From Pseudomonadota bacterium (GTDB lineage Bacteria; Myxococcota_A; Polyangia; Fen-1088), in assembly GCA_023438785.1 (NCBI GenBank), contig JAEXQJ010000010.1:1-14406 (forward strand): 14,406 bases of DNA. The letters are read 5' to 3'. This document shows, piece by piece, positions 1 to 7,749 of the stretch. The stretch's first letter is position 1. Every line of letters begins with the position of its first letter. The translations under genes and the position numbers were made by a program. Under the pieces are notes generated by a model. That model was not told where the DNA came from. It did not search any database and saw nothing but the letters and a program-made list of their open reading frames with translations.

Positions 1-626
1 CCGCGGTTCCGCGCGGCACCGAGACTCTGCCCAACCACACGAGCCAGGGTGGCAACGCCATCGTTCCCTTCGGCCCGGCTAGTTCGACCGACCAGAACGC
101 GAACACGATCGTCAACGGCGTCCACCAGCGTCTAAACGGTCAGCTCTATGCAGCCGTCGGCCCGGCCAGTCTGCTGGCCGAGTACCTGCGTTCGGAACAG
201 CGCCTCAGCCAGGGCTGGATCGGGACGCGTGTCGTCAACTGGGGCTGGCACGCCATCGCCACGGTCTTCATCTTCGGCGGCAAGCCCGCTTTCGGGCCGG
301 TCAAGATCGCCACCAGCTTCGACCCGGCCAAGGGACACTACGGCGCCCTCGAGTTGGCCGCCAAAGTCAGCCAACTCCGCCTGGACGGCAAGCTGTTCAC
401 CACGCTGGACGCCACGGCGCCTGGCAAGACGCTAGCCGATCCCTCCAAGGCGGTGAGCAAGGCGACCGAGCTCGAGGGCGGTCTCAACTACTACTACAGC
501 GCGAACGTGCGCTTCCTGTTCGACTACGCGCAGACACGATTCACGGGTGGGGCGGGCACGCGAGCGACGGTCGCGAATCGCGAGACCGAGCACCTGGTGA
601 CCGGTCGAGCCCAGCTGAACTTCTAG
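1..626 (+). CDS. Phosphate-selective porin O/P-like outer-membrane protein (3' part)
   Basis: This is the C-terminal ~207 residues of an outer-membrane beta-barrel protein. The reading frame is open from base 3 to the TAG at 624-626, and the start lies left of the window. The stretch around 318-380 reads as a barrel strand pair of the kind that closes OprP/OprO-type porins (G-A-L-E-L-A-A-K followed by S-Q-L-R-L-D). The chain has alternating hydrophobic strands, a Y-Y-Y-rich strand near 487-500 and a final phenylalanine (…A-Q-L-N-F), the usual C-terminal signature for Bam-dependent barrel insertion. Family members form anion-favouring channels. Only 10 bases separate it from the ABC substrate-binding protein gene, so it is probably co-transcribed and may admit the same, perhaps anionic, substrate. 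The family call is good; the substrate is inference. Confidence 0.75.
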   Translation, partial: AVPRGTETLPNHTSQGGNAIVPFGPASSTDQNANTIVNGVHQRLNGQLYAAVGPASLLAEYLRSEQRLSQGWIGTRVVNWGWHAIATVFIFGGKPAFGPVKIATSFDPAKGHYGALELAAKVSQLRLDGKLFTTLDATAPGKTLADPSKAVSKATELEGGLNYYYSANVRFLFDYAQTRFTGGAGTRATVANRETEHLVTGRAQLNF

Positions 627-636
627 GGAGAACGCC

Positions 637-1677
637 ATGCGAACGATTGCGAAGCTTCTGCTCACCGCAGTTCTCGGAGTCTCGGTTCTCGCTACGGGCT
701 GCAAGAAGAAACCATCCGTACCGCCGCCCGTGACTCTGAGGATCGGCCACTTGCCCGTCACCGGGCACGCGAAGTTCTTCGTCGCGAAGGAGGAGAAGTT
801 CTTCGAACAGGAGAACCTGAACGTGCAATTGACCGAGTTCGCTAACTCGGCGGACGGCCTGGCAGCGCTGCGCGCGGGCCAGTTGGATCTTGGCGCCTTC
901 GGGACGACCGCGCCGCTGGTCCACATTTCCAAGGGCGCGGACCTGCGCATCATTGGTGGGGTAATGGGAGAGGACGCGGCCATCATCACCACCAAGGAGA
1001 GGGCGGCGGACCTGAAAAGCATCGTCGACCTCAAGGGCAAGAGGGTGGCGACGGTGCGCCTCGCGACGGGCGATGCGGTCTTGCGGGGCGCCCTGAGCCG
1101 CGCCGGGTTGGACTGGAAAAGGGACCTGGAGATCTTCGAGGTGAAGAATCCGCCTGCCGTCATCGAATCGGTGAAGAGCGGGCAGGTGGACGCGGGCGTG
1201 GTGTGGGGGCCTCACGACCTGCGCGCCGAGGAGCAAGGCCTGGTGGTGGTGATCCGCAGCAAGGACCTGCAACCGGGGCATCCCTGCTGCCGGCTCACCA
1301 TCAATCAGAAGGACCTGGAGACAAGGCGTGATGTCTGGCAGCACTTCCTGCGCGCCATACTGAAGGCCGAGCGTTTCAGCAAGACCAACCAGGAGGCGAC
1401 GATCCGAGACATCGTCAAGTACGTGAAGATCGAGCCGGATCTGGCCAGGAAGGCGTTCTACTCGCCCTTCCTGGACCAATCGTCCGACCCCAACCTGACT
1501 GCCATCCAGGACTTCTGGAAGACCATGAAGGGCAGCGCCTTCATTGAGAACAAGGGTGAGATCACACCGTTCGTCGACGGTTCCATCTACCTGGCCGCAC
1601 TGGACAGTCTGGAGAAGGAGGAGCCGCAGGACGCCTACTGGAAGGCGCTGCGGACCGCCTACAGCGCGAGGAACTGA
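637..1677 (+). CDS. ABC transporter substrate-binding lipoprotein (SsuA/TauA/NMT1-like)
   Basis: Predicted 346-residue solute-binding protein of an importer. The N-terminus is a lipoprotein signal: positive residues (M-R-T-I-A-K), a hydrophobic core, and a lipobox L-A-T-G-C with the lipidated Cys at residue 22. The mature part begins R-I-G-H-L-P and carries the family pattern H-A-K-F-F-V-A-K-E-E-K-F-F-E-Q-E-N-L near residues 44-61, then L-R-A-G-Q-L-D-L-G near 78-86. Both are typical of nitrate/sulfonate/taurine/thiamine-precursor binding proteins (NMT1/SsuA fold). AGGGAG at 625-630, six bases before the ATG, fixes the start. The gene follows the porin by 10 bases and its stop overlaps the ATPase start. 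The ligand cannot be read from sequence; a sulfonate-like, carboxylate or methylated organic acid is possible given the downstream genes. Confidence 0.88.
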   Translation: MRTIAKLLLTAVLGVSVLATGCKKKPSVPPPVTLRIGHLPVTGHAKFFVAKEEKFFEQENLNVQLTEFANSADGLAALRAGQLDLGAFGTTAPLVHISKGADLRIIGGVMGEDAAIITTKERAADLKSIVDLKGKRVATVRLATGDAVLRGALSRAGLDWKRDLEIFEVKNPPAVIESVKSGQVDAGVVWGPHDLRAEEQGLVVVIRSKDLQPGHPCCRLTINQKDLETRRDVWQHFLRAILKAERFSKTNQEATIRDIVKYVKIEPDLARKAFYSPFLDQSSDPNLTAIQDFWKTMKGSAFIENKGEITPFVDGSIYLAALDSLEKEEPQDAYWKALRTAYSARN

Positions 1678-2507
1678 TGATCGCGGACTCGACAGACGCT
1701 CCGGTCCTCGAAATGGAGGCGGTGGCATTCGCCTACGGTGCGAGCGCGGTGCTGTCCGATGTGTCGCTGCGCCTGCAGGAGGGAGAGTTCGTGTCCCTCC
1801 TCGGGCCCAGCGGATCGGGGAAAAGCACGGTGCTGCGCCTGTTGGCCGGGTTGGAATCCGCGAGCGCCGGTCGGGTCCTTCATCGTGGACGGGCGGTGAC
1901 AGGGCCGGGGGTCGAGCGGGGCGTGGTGTTTCAGGACTACTCGCTGTTTCCCTGGATGAGCCTGCTCGACAACGTGACCTTCGCCATCGGGAAGGGCCAC
2001 CCTCACCTCACACGCCAGGAACGGCGAGATCTGGCCGAGGAGTACCTGGAGTCGGTGGGGCTGACGGAGTCGCTGCATAAGTACCCGCAGGAGCTGTCGG
2101 GAGGCATGTGCCAGCGCGGCGCCATCGCGCGCGCGCTGGCCATGGGCGCCCCCGTCCTACTCATGGACGAGCCGTTCGGGGCCTTGGACCCCTTCAACCG
2201 CGTGCGGCTGCAGGACCTGCTCATCGAAGTGTGGCGGGCGCGCCAGCCCGCGCGCACCATCCTGTTCGTTACCCACGACGTCGATGAGGCCATCCTGCTC
2301 GCCGATCGAGTCGTGGTCTTGGGCGCCTGCCCCGGGCGGGTGATCGCCGATCGCAAGATCCCTTTCCCGCGCCCGCGCTCGCGCAGCCAGCTACTTTTGA
2401 GCGTCCCCTTTCGTGCTCTGCGCAAGGAAGTGAACGAGCTGCTTCACGGTGATGTGCTCGAGCGTTTGGCCGCGACGGGCCTGTTGTCACCGGCGGAGGG
2501 CATATGA
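1677..2507 (+). CDS. ABC transporter ATP-binding protein (SsuB/TauB-like)
   Basis: A 276-residue cytoplasmic ATPase that powers the importer encoded with its neighbours. All nucleotide-binding motifs are visible: Walker A G-P-S-G-S-G-K-S-T (43-51), Q-loop Q86 in V-V-F-Q-D-Y, signature L-S-G-G-M-C-Q-R (140-147), Walker B L-L-M-D-E with catalytic E165, D-loop A-L-D (169-171) and switch His200 in F-V-T-H-D. F-P-W-M after the Q-loop and the D-E-P-F-G-A-L-D string are typical of the nitrate/sulfonate/taurine importer ATPases. The signature carries Cys where Arg, Gln or Lys is usual before Q-R, a mild peculiarity unlikely to abolish activity. The ATG at 1677 overlaps the previous stop (TGATG), with GAGGA at 1668-1672 upstream. 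The last four bases overlap the permease start. Confidence 0.93.
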   Translation: MIADSTDAPVLEMEAVAFAYGASAVLSDVSLRLQEGEFVSLLGPSGSGKSTVLRLLAGLESASAGRVLHRGRAVTGPGVERGVVFQDYSLFPWMSLLDNVTFAIGKGHPHLTRQERRDLAEEYLESVGLTESLHKYPQELSGGMCQRGAIARALAMGAPVLLMDEPFGALDPFNRVRLQDLLIEVWRARQPARTILFVTHDVDEAILLADRVVVLGACPGRVIADRKIPFPRPRSRSQLLLSVPFRALRKEVNELLHGDVLERLAATGLLSPAEGI

Positions 2508-3349
2508 GCGACTTCAAGGTCAGCGGGGTAGCCTCCACGGCGTATGGGGAAATGCCCGTCCTGGCCGCCGTGCCCAGGCCTGACGTGCGGGTGGGCCGCT
2601 GGACCCGCGTGCTGTCGGGCAAAGAGGGCTGGTGCCTGCTGGTGGCGCTGTTGCTGCTCTGGCAGATCGTCGCGTGGGTGGTGCCGGCTAACCATCGATT
2701 CCTGTTCCCAGCGCCGGCTGTGACTCTGCGCGCGCTGTGGGCGTCGATGCCGGAGTTGGGGCGGGGCACGCTCTCGTCGTTCATCATCCTGGTCCCGGGG
2801 TATGCCGTCGCTGTCGCGGCCGGCATCGTCCTCGGCATCTTGGCCGGGACGACGCCCTGGCTGGAACGACTGACGGTGCCGTTCGCTCGCGTGGTCGCGC
2901 CGGTGCCCCCGACGGTGTACGTGCCCTACGCGATTGCTCTTCTGCCCGGCTTCCGCAGCGCGGCCTCGGCGGTGGTGTTCATCGGCGCGTTCTGGCCCGT
3001 CTTCGTGAGCTCGATGGCCGGTGCCGCCGCCGTGCCACAGCGGTTTCGCGACAACGCCCGGGTGCTGGGCTTGCAGAAGGTCGAGTACCTGCGCTGCGTG
3101 GTCTTCCGCGCGTCGCTGACCCACATCTTCTCGGGCATGTCGGTGGGACTGGCCATGTCTTTCATCATGCTAACCGTGGCCGAGCTGTTCGGGGCCAACG
3201 CGGGCCTGGGACGGTTCGTGCAGTTCTATGCCGACTACGCCGACTACCCGCGCATGGTGGCCGGGATTCTGTACACCGGTGCGGTGACCTTCGCCTGCAT
3301 GCGCGCCCTCGATTGGGCCAAGCATCGGGCGCTCTTTTGGCAGAGGTGA
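2504..3349 (+). CDS. ABC transporter permease (SsuC/TauC-like)
   Basis: A 281-residue inner-membrane permease. After a ~40-residue cytoplasmic N-terminus there are about six hydrophobic segments (approximately residues 43-60, 90-113, 133-150, 155-172, 208-228 and 250-268), the topology of BPD_transp_1 permeases of the sulfonate/nitrate class. The EAA coupling loop that docks on the ATPase is at about 184-208 (N-A-R-V-L-G-L, then F-R-A-S-L). The family pattern A-E-L-F-G-A-N-A-G-L-G follows at 226-236. The ATG overlaps the ATPase stop as ATGA, with GGAGG at 2495-2499. The same protein presumably forms both halves of the channel, because only one permease gene is present. Substrate unknown. Confidence 0.92.
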   Translation: MSDFKVSGVASTAYGEMPVLAAVPRPDVRVGRWTRVLSGKEGWCLLVALLLLWQIVAWVVPANHRFLFPAPAVTLRALWASMPELGRGTLSSFIILVPGYAVAVAAGIVLGILAGTTPWLERLTVPFARVVAPVPPTVYVPYAIALLPGFRSAASAVVFIGAFWPVFVSSMAGAAAVPQRFRDNARVLGLQKVEYLRCVVFRASLTHIFSGMSVGLAMSFIMLTVAELFGANAGLGRFVQFYADYADYPRMVAGILYTGAVTFACMRALDWAKHRALFWQR

Positions 3350-3354
3350 TTGCG

Positions 3355-4029
3355 ATGAGCGACGTGAGTTCCGAGTTGCTGACTCTCTTGTCCGATGCCG
3401 TCGTCAAGATGGACGAGGCCGCCACCGAGCGAGTGGCCCAGCAGACGCTGTCGGCCGGAATCGATCCGGGACGCGCCATCGAGGGAGGACTAGTGGACGG
3501 GATGCGGCGAGCGGGCGACCTGTTCGAGAAAGAGGAGTACTTCATTCCTGAATTGCTCATCTGCTCGGACGCCATGTACGCCGGGCTGCGCGTGTTACAG
3601 CCGCACCTGCCCAGTGGAGCGGCGCGCCAGAAGAAGGGCATCGTGGTCATGGGCGTGGTCGAGGGCGACACTCACGACATCGGCAAGAACCTGGTGCGGG
3701 TCATGCTGGAGACCGCGGGTTTCCAGATTGTGGACCTGGGGCGCGACGTGCCGCCACAGGTATTCGTCGACCGGGCCAAAGCGTGCCGAGCCCACATCAT
3801 CGGCCTGTCCACCCTGATGACCACCACCATGGGTGCCATGGCCGAGGTCGTTCGTCTGCTCGACGAGCAGAAGGCGCGTCCGGGCATCAAGGTCATGGTG
3901 GGCGGCGGTCCCGTGTCGCAGCAATTCGCCAATCGAATCGGTGCGGATGGCTATGCCGCGAACGCCTCGGCGGCCGTGGCGCTGGCCACGCGTCTGCGCC
4001 AGACCTCGACGGAGGTCGCGGTCCCGTGA
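3355..4029 (+). CDS. Corrinoid (B12-binding) methyltransferase carrier protein, MtaC/MtbC/MttC-like
   Basis: A 224-residue cobamide-carrying protein that shuttles a methyl group between two methyltransferases. Residues 1-90 form the helical cap domain seen in methionine-synthase-type B12 modules; residues ~93-220 form the Rossmann-like B12-binding domain. The base-off cobalt-ligand signature D-T-H-D-I-G-K-N is present, with lower axial ligand His107 (D105-x-H107-x2-G110). It is followed by the S-T-L segment (152-154) and the glycine-rich G-G-G-P (183-186) that cradle the nucleotide tail. The length matches stand-alone corrinoid proteins of methanol, methylamine and O-demethylase systems. The ATG at 3355 has GAGGTG at 3343-3348; the open frame upstream of it is a shadow of the permease. 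It directly precedes, and overlaps by 4 bases, a methyltransferase gene. The methyl donor cannot be inferred from this protein alone. Confidence 0.93.
   Translation: MSDVSSELLTLLSDAVVKMDEAATERVAQQTLSAGIDPGRAIEGGLVDGMRRAGDLFEKEEYFIPELLICSDAMYAGLRVLQPHLPSGAARQKKGIVVMGVVEGDTHDIGKNLVRVMLETAGFQIVDLGRDVPPQVFVDRAKACRAHIIGLSTLMTTTMGAMAEVVRLLDEQKARPGIKVMVGGGPVSQQFANRIGADGYAANASAAVALATRLRQTSTEVAVP
4011..4016 (+). promoter_or_regulatory. Ribosome binding site deciding the GTG start at 4026
   Basis: GGAGGT lies inside the end of the corrinoid-protein gene, nine bases before the GTG at 4026. Methyltransferase similarity begins exactly at this GTG (T-P-I-E-R-L-A-A-L), so it decides the start over the much longer open frame upstream. 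Confidence 0.7.
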
Positions 4030-5075
4030 CCCCGATCGAGCGATTGGCGGCCCTGTCCGCCGGGGGGCCCTTGGATCGGCTGCCCTGCGTGCCCATCGTG
4101 GGCAACACGGCGGCGCGGGTCATCGGCGTGCGCACGGCGGAGCTGCGCCGCTCGGGCGCCACTCTGGCCCGCGCGCACGCGGCCGCGTATCGTCGCTTCG
4201 GCTACGACGTGGTTCGCGTCTTCACCGACCTCTACGTGCAGGCCGAGGCCATGGGCGCCAAAGTGCGCGTGCCCGATGACGAGACGGCGTACCTGCACGA
4301 GCCTGCGGTGCACGGGGTTGCCGGCATTGACAAGCTGAGGCCCGCTGATCCCGCCCGCGACGGTTGCCTGCCGGCGCACCGGGAGGCTGCGCAGCGCCTG
4401 GTGGACGAGATCGGCGGCGAAGCTGCAGTCACGGCGGCGGTCACTGGGCCTTTCACCAACTCGTCGTTTCTGGTCGGTGCGGAGACCCTGGCCCGCCTGG
4501 CCCTGCGCGAGCCCAACGTGGTTCACCGCCTGTGCGAGCTGTCTGTGGAAACCGCCATCCGCTGGGCCGATGCGCTCATGGACGCGGGCGCCACCCCCAG
4601 CCTGACCGACCCCATGCTGTCGGCGACCGTGGTCAGTCCGCGACAGTTCGCCGAGTTGGGCTTGCCGTATCTGAAGCGGCTGGTGGACCACCTTCACCGG
4701 CGCGGCCGAGCGGTCACGCTGCACATCTGCGGCAAGACGCGACCAGTTTGGCAGCACATGGTGGCCAGCGGGGCCGACTGCCTGTCCATCGACAACGAGG
4801 CCAACCTGGCCGAGGCCAAGGCGGCGGTAGGGGATCGCGTGCGCCTGATGGGCAACATCCCCCCTGTGGCGGTTCTATTCGAAGGTGACAGCGCTGCGGT
4901 GCGCCTGGCGGTGCGCAACTGCGTACGGCAAGCCGGCGACAGCCCGCGCGGGCTGCTGGTGGCCAGTGGCTGCAGTCTTCCCACCGAGACGCCCTTCGCC
5001 AACATCGATGCGATGATCCGTGCCGTGGAGGAGATCGGCTGGCCGGCTCGCGTGGGCGGCGAGGGCGAGGCATGA
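4026..5075 (+). CDS. UroD/MtaA-CmuA-family corrinoid-dependent methyltransferase (first copy)
   Basis: A 349-residue TIM-barrel methyltransferase of the uroporphyrinogen-decarboxylase superfamily. The N-terminus T-P-I-E-R-L-A-A-L followed by D-R-L-P matches the family opening. The segment V-R-V-F-T-D-L-Y-V-Q-A-E-A-M-G-A-K (63-79) is typical of MtaA/CmuA-like enzymes. The zinc site that activates a thiol or thioether substrate is complete: His233-x-Cys235 in L-H-I-C-G-K and Cys316 in A-S-G-C-S-L-P-T-E-T-P. Such enzymes move a methyl group onto or off the cobalt of a partner corrinoid protein, here almost certainly the product of the gene just upstream, with which it overlaps by 4 bases. It could be the substrate-demethylating enzyme (MT I) or the enzyme passing methyl to the final acceptor (MT II); sequence alone does not decide. 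Confidence 0.88.
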   Translation: MTPIERLAALSAGGPLDRLPCVPIVGNTAARVIGVRTAELRRSGATLARAHAAAYRRFGYDVVRVFTDLYVQAEAMGAKVRVPDDETAYLHEPAVHGVAGIDKLRPADPARDGCLPAHREAAQRLVDEIGGEAAVTAAVTGPFTNSSFLVGAETLARLALREPNVVHRLCELSVETAIRWADALMDAGATPSLTDPMLSATVVSPRQFAELGLPYLKRLVDHLHRRGRAVTLHICGKTRPVWQHMVASGADCLSIDNEANLAEAKAAVGDRVRLMGNIPPVAVLFEGDSAAVRLAVRNCVRQAGDSPRGLLVASGCSLPTETPFANIDAMIRAVEEIGWPARVGGEGEA

Positions 5076-6094
5076 GCACGCCGGCACCCCGGCAGCGTTT
5101 GCTGTCGGTGTTGCGCAAGGAGACGGTGGATCGTCCGCCCGTCATCTGCACGGGCGGCATGATGAACGCCGCCATCGTCGAGATCATGGAGAAGACGGGC
5201 CACCGACTGCCCGAAGCGCACTTCTCTGGCCGCAAGATGGCGGCGCTGGCCGAGGCGGTGGCCGAGTCCACGGGCTTCGAGAGCATCGGCGTGCCGTTCT
5301 GCATGACGGTGGAAGCCGAGCTGTTCGGCAGCCGCATCGACTTCGGCAGCTTGACTTGCGAGCCCAAGATCCAATCCGAGATCTTTCCGTCGATCGCGAA
5401 GGTGCGGGTCAAGTCGGCAGCGGCGCGCGCCGGGCGGACCGCGGTGGTGGCTGAAGCGGTGTCGCTTCTATCGCAACGACAAACCGACATGCCTGTGGTC
5501 GCCACGCTGACGGGGCCGGTGACGGTCGCGGCGTCCATCGTCGATCCGGTGACCTTCCTCAAGGAACTGCGCACCCGCCGCGCCGACGCGCACCAGGTGC
5601 TGGGCGAGGTCACGGCTGTGTTGACCGAGTACGCGGGTGACCTCATCGCCGCCGGCGCCAGCGTCATCGCCATCGGCGACCCCACGGCGACCATCGAGAT
5701 CCTGGGGCCCAAGCTGTTTCAAGAGTTCGCGGTTCGCTATCTCAACGACCTGGTCACCGGTATCCACGCGTTGGGCGTGCCGGCCATCGTGCACATCTGT
5801 GGCAAGTTGGGTAGCGGCGCGCGCTTGGTGGCCGAGCTGGCGGGCGATGCCATCAGCGCGGATGCCATGGTCAACCTCAAGGGGCTGAAGGCCGAGTCGC
5901 CCAACCTGACCACCATGGGCAACCTGAGCACTTACCTTCTGCAGTGGGGCTCGCCGGACAAGGTGGCCCAGCGAGCCTCGGAGCTGGTGCGCGACGGCGT
6001 GGACATCATCGCGCCTGCGTGCGGGCTCTCGACCTCGACCACCGTGGAGACCATCCGGGCCATGACGGCGGCGGTGAAGGCGGAGATAGCATGA
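5072..6094 (+). CDS. UroD/MtbA-like corrinoid-dependent methyltransferase (second, divergent copy)
   Basis: A 340-residue member of the same superfamily as its left neighbour but clearly not a recent duplicate. The opening differs (L-R-K-E-T-V-D-R-P-P-V-I-C) and it has the stretch V-P-F-C-M-T-V-E-A-E (74-83), common in a separate MtaA/MtbA-type branch. The zinc ligands are intact: His241-x-Cys243 in V-H-I-C-G-K and Cys317 in A-P-A-C-G-L-S. T-G-P-V-T-V-A (147-153) corresponds to the barrel segment lining the active site. The ATG overlaps the preceding stop as ATGA and its own stop overlaps the activator gene. Two zinc methyltransferases next to one corrinoid protein fit the usual MT I / corrinoid / MT II trio, one loading and one unloading the cobalt. 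Which is which is unresolved. Confidence 0.87.
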   Translation: MSTPAPRQRLLSVLRKETVDRPPVICTGGMMNAAIVEIMEKTGHRLPEAHFSGRKMAALAEAVAESTGFESIGVPFCMTVEAELFGSRIDFGSLTCEPKIQSEIFPSIAKVRVKSAAARAGRTAVVAEAVSLLSQRQTDMPVVATLTGPVTVAASIVDPVTFLKELRTRRADAHQVLGEVTAVLTEYAGDLIAAGASVIAIGDPTATIEILGPKLFQEFAVRYLNDLVTGIHALGVPAIVHICGKLGSGARLVAELAGDAISADAMVNLKGLKAESPNLTTMGNLSTYLLQWGSPDKVAQRASELVRDGVDIIAPACGLSTSTTVETIRAMTAAVKAEIA

Positions 6095-7749
6095 GCGCCG
6101 ACGTGGAGGTGCGTTTCTTGCCCGGTCGCCAGGTCACTCGCGTCGCGCCGGGGAGCACGCTGCTGGCCGCCGCCCGTCGCGCAGGCGTGTCCCTCGAAGC
6201 CCCCTGCGACGGTGCGGGGATCTGCGGCAAGTGCCGGGTGCAGGTGCATGCGGCGCACGTGGGCGCGTTGGACCCTGGCGTGAAGGGCCGTCGCGACGGT
6301 GATCGCCTCTCGGTGCTGGCCTGTGATGCACGTGTGCGGGCTCCGCTTGAAGTCACGGTAGGCGACTGCAGCGATCGCGCGCTGAAGATCGTCGACCACG
6401 GCATGTCGACCCCCTGGCCGCTAGCCCCGTTCGTGACCATCCTGCGCACTGGTGAAGCCAGTGTGATTCGCGGCGGCCACGCCACCCTGGCGGCCATTCC
6501 CGGGGTGGGCGGGCCGGCGAACTTGGGCCTGGCCATAGACATCGGAACCACGACGCTGGTGGTGGCGCTGGTGGACCTGGACTCGGGGGCCGAGCTGGCC
6601 CTCGCCTCCGGGTTGAACCCGCAAGCCAACTACGGCCACGACGTGCTGTCGCGGATCCGCTACGCCTCCGAGCCCGGTGGCTTGCGTGTCCTGCAGTGCG
6701 ACCTCATCGAGCGGCTGAACCAACTTATCGCCCAAGTCTGTGCGCGCGCCGGGCATCGGCCCGCCGACATCCACGAGGCCGTTTTGGGCGGCAACACCTG
6801 CATGCTTCACCTGGCGGCCGGCGTGGACCCCTCGCCGCTGGGCCGCGCCCCGTACCAGCCTGCGCTGCGCGGCGGCCATCATGTGCAGGCCGCCGAACTC
6901 GGGCTGAACATCGCCGGACACGGGCTGGTCTATCTGCCGCCCGTGATCTCCGGCTTCGTGGGGGCCGACATCACGGCGGGCATCCTGGCGACGGACCTGC
7001 ACCGCTCGGCCGGCACCACCCTGCTCATCGACATCGGAACCAACGGCGAGATGGTCCTGGCGGCCGACGGTGAGCTGTGGGCCACATCGACGGCCGCGGG
7101 GCCCGCCTTCGAGGGCGTGAACATCACCTGCGGGATGCGAGCCGCACCGGGGGCTATCGATGCGGTGAGCGTCAACGAGGACGGTACGTGGACGCTGCAC
7201 ACCATCGGGGACGCACCCGCGGCCGGCCTCTGTGGCAGCGGCCTCATCGATTTGGCGAGCCGGCTTATCGACCACGGGGTGATCGGCAAGAGCGGGCGCT
7301 TCCAACGCGATGGCGCGCCGCCGGTCGGTACCTGGGTCGAGGAGGCGGGGCGCTGGTCGCTGCGCCTGTCTGAAGACGTGGTGTTGAGTCAGAACGATGT
7401 GCGCCAGGTCCAGCTGGCCAAGGCCGCCATTCGTGCGGGTCTGGAGGTCCTGCTGGCCCGGGCCGAGTGCAGCGAGGCCGACGTGGACCGCGTGCTGGTG
7501 GCGGGGTCCTTCGGCTACCACCTGCGCGCCGACAGCCTGCGCGGCAGCGGCCTCTTGCCCGCCGGTCTGGCGGCCAAGGTCGAGGCCGCGGGCAACACCT
7601 GCAAGACCGGCGCGGTCACTCTGCTGACCAGCACACCGGCTCGCAGCGAGCTCGGCGAGGTGGCCGCCCGTGTGCGCGCCGTCGAGCTGAGCGAGGACAG
7701 CGCGTTCGCCAGACGTTTCGTGGACCACATGACATTCGGAGGCGCATGA
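6091..7749 (+). CDS. RACo-type reductive activator of corrinoid proteins (2Fe-2S ferredoxin + DUF4445 ASKHA)
   Basis: A 552-residue protein that, by family knowledge, returns accidentally oxidised Co(II) corrinoid to active Co(I) using ATP and low-potential electrons. Residues 1-~90 are a plant-type ferredoxin domain with 2Fe-2S ligands C39-x5-C45-x2-C48 and C78. After a short linker, residues ~145-552 form the ASKHA/DUF4445 domain. Phosphate-binding loops are visible at 149-154 (D-I-G-T-T-T) and 314-319 (D-I-G-T-N-G), with conserved G-G-N-T-C-M (233-238), G-L-C-G-S-G (379-384) and V-A-G-S-F-G (470-475). The ATG at 6091 overlaps the previous stop and has GGAG at 6082-6085. At 552 residues it is shorter than characterised RACo (about 630 as I recall). 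The missing length seems to fall between the ferredoxin and ASKHA parts, leaving only ~55 residues. Its partner is the corrinoid protein at 3355-4029. Confidence 0.9.
   Translation: MSADVEVRFLPGRQVTRVAPGSTLLAAARRAGVSLEAPCDGAGICGKCRVQVHAAHVGALDPGVKGRRDGDRLSVLACDARVRAPLEVTVGDCSDRALKIVDHGMSTPWPLAPFVTILRTGEASVIRGGHATLAAIPGVGGPANLGLAIDIGTTTLVVALVDLDSGAELALASGLNPQANYGHDVLSRIRYASEPGGLRVLQCDLIERLNQLIAQVCARAGHRPADIHEAVLGGNTCMLHLAAGVDPSPLGRAPYQPALRGGHHVQAAELGLNIAGHGLVYLPPVISGFVGADITAGILATDLHRSAGTTLLIDIGTNGEMVLAADGELWATSTAAGPAFEGVNITCGMRAAPGAIDAVSVNEDGTWTLHTIGDAPAAGLCGSGLIDLASRLIDHGVIGKSGRFQRDGAPPVGTWVEEAGRWSLRLSEDVVLSQNDVRQVQLAKAAIRAGLEVLLARAECSEADVDRVLVAGSFGYHLRADSLRGSGLLPAGLAAKVEAAGNTCKTGAVTLLTSTPARSELGEVAARVRAVELSEDSAFARRFVDHMTFGGA
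7738..7742 (+). promoter_or_regulatory. Ribosome binding site with two candidate ATGs downstream
   Basis: GGAGG is followed by ATG at 7746 (three bases away) and by an in-frame ATG at 7752 (nine bases away). The second spacing is more usual, so translation of the DUF1847 gene may start at 7752. That would remove the ATGA overlap and two residues. Confidence 0.5.

Noticed and set aside
600..640. Cobalamin riboswitch or promoter ahead of the binding-protein gene
   Set aside because: Only 10 bases separate the porin stop from the next ATG, and they hold just a ribosome site. Any such element would be upstream of the window.
541..1728. Minus-strand open frame of 395 codons opposite the substrate-binding protein
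   Set aside because: Antisense to a lipoprotein with a clear lipobox and family motifs; no recognisable protein features.
2737..3354. N-terminal extension of the corrinoid protein reading frame
   Set aside because: The extension is a shadow of the permease gene. Corrinoid-protein similarity starts at the ATG at 3355, which has its own ribosome site.
3355..4029. Corrinoid gene as a fragment of methionine synthase MetH
   Set aside because: It is a complete stand-alone cap plus B12 module of normal length for MtaC/MttC-type proteins, with its own start and stop, and is flanked by UroD-type partners rather than MetH domains.
5944..6090. Longer start for the RACo-type protein
   Set aside because: The added residues are a frame shadow of the second methyltransferase. 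The ferredoxin domain begins right after the ATG at 6091, with GGAG upstream.
6421..7728. Minus-strand open frame of 435 codons opposite the RACo-type gene
   Set aside because: Low-complexity shadow composition and full overlap with a gene showing clear ferredoxin and ASKHA motifs.
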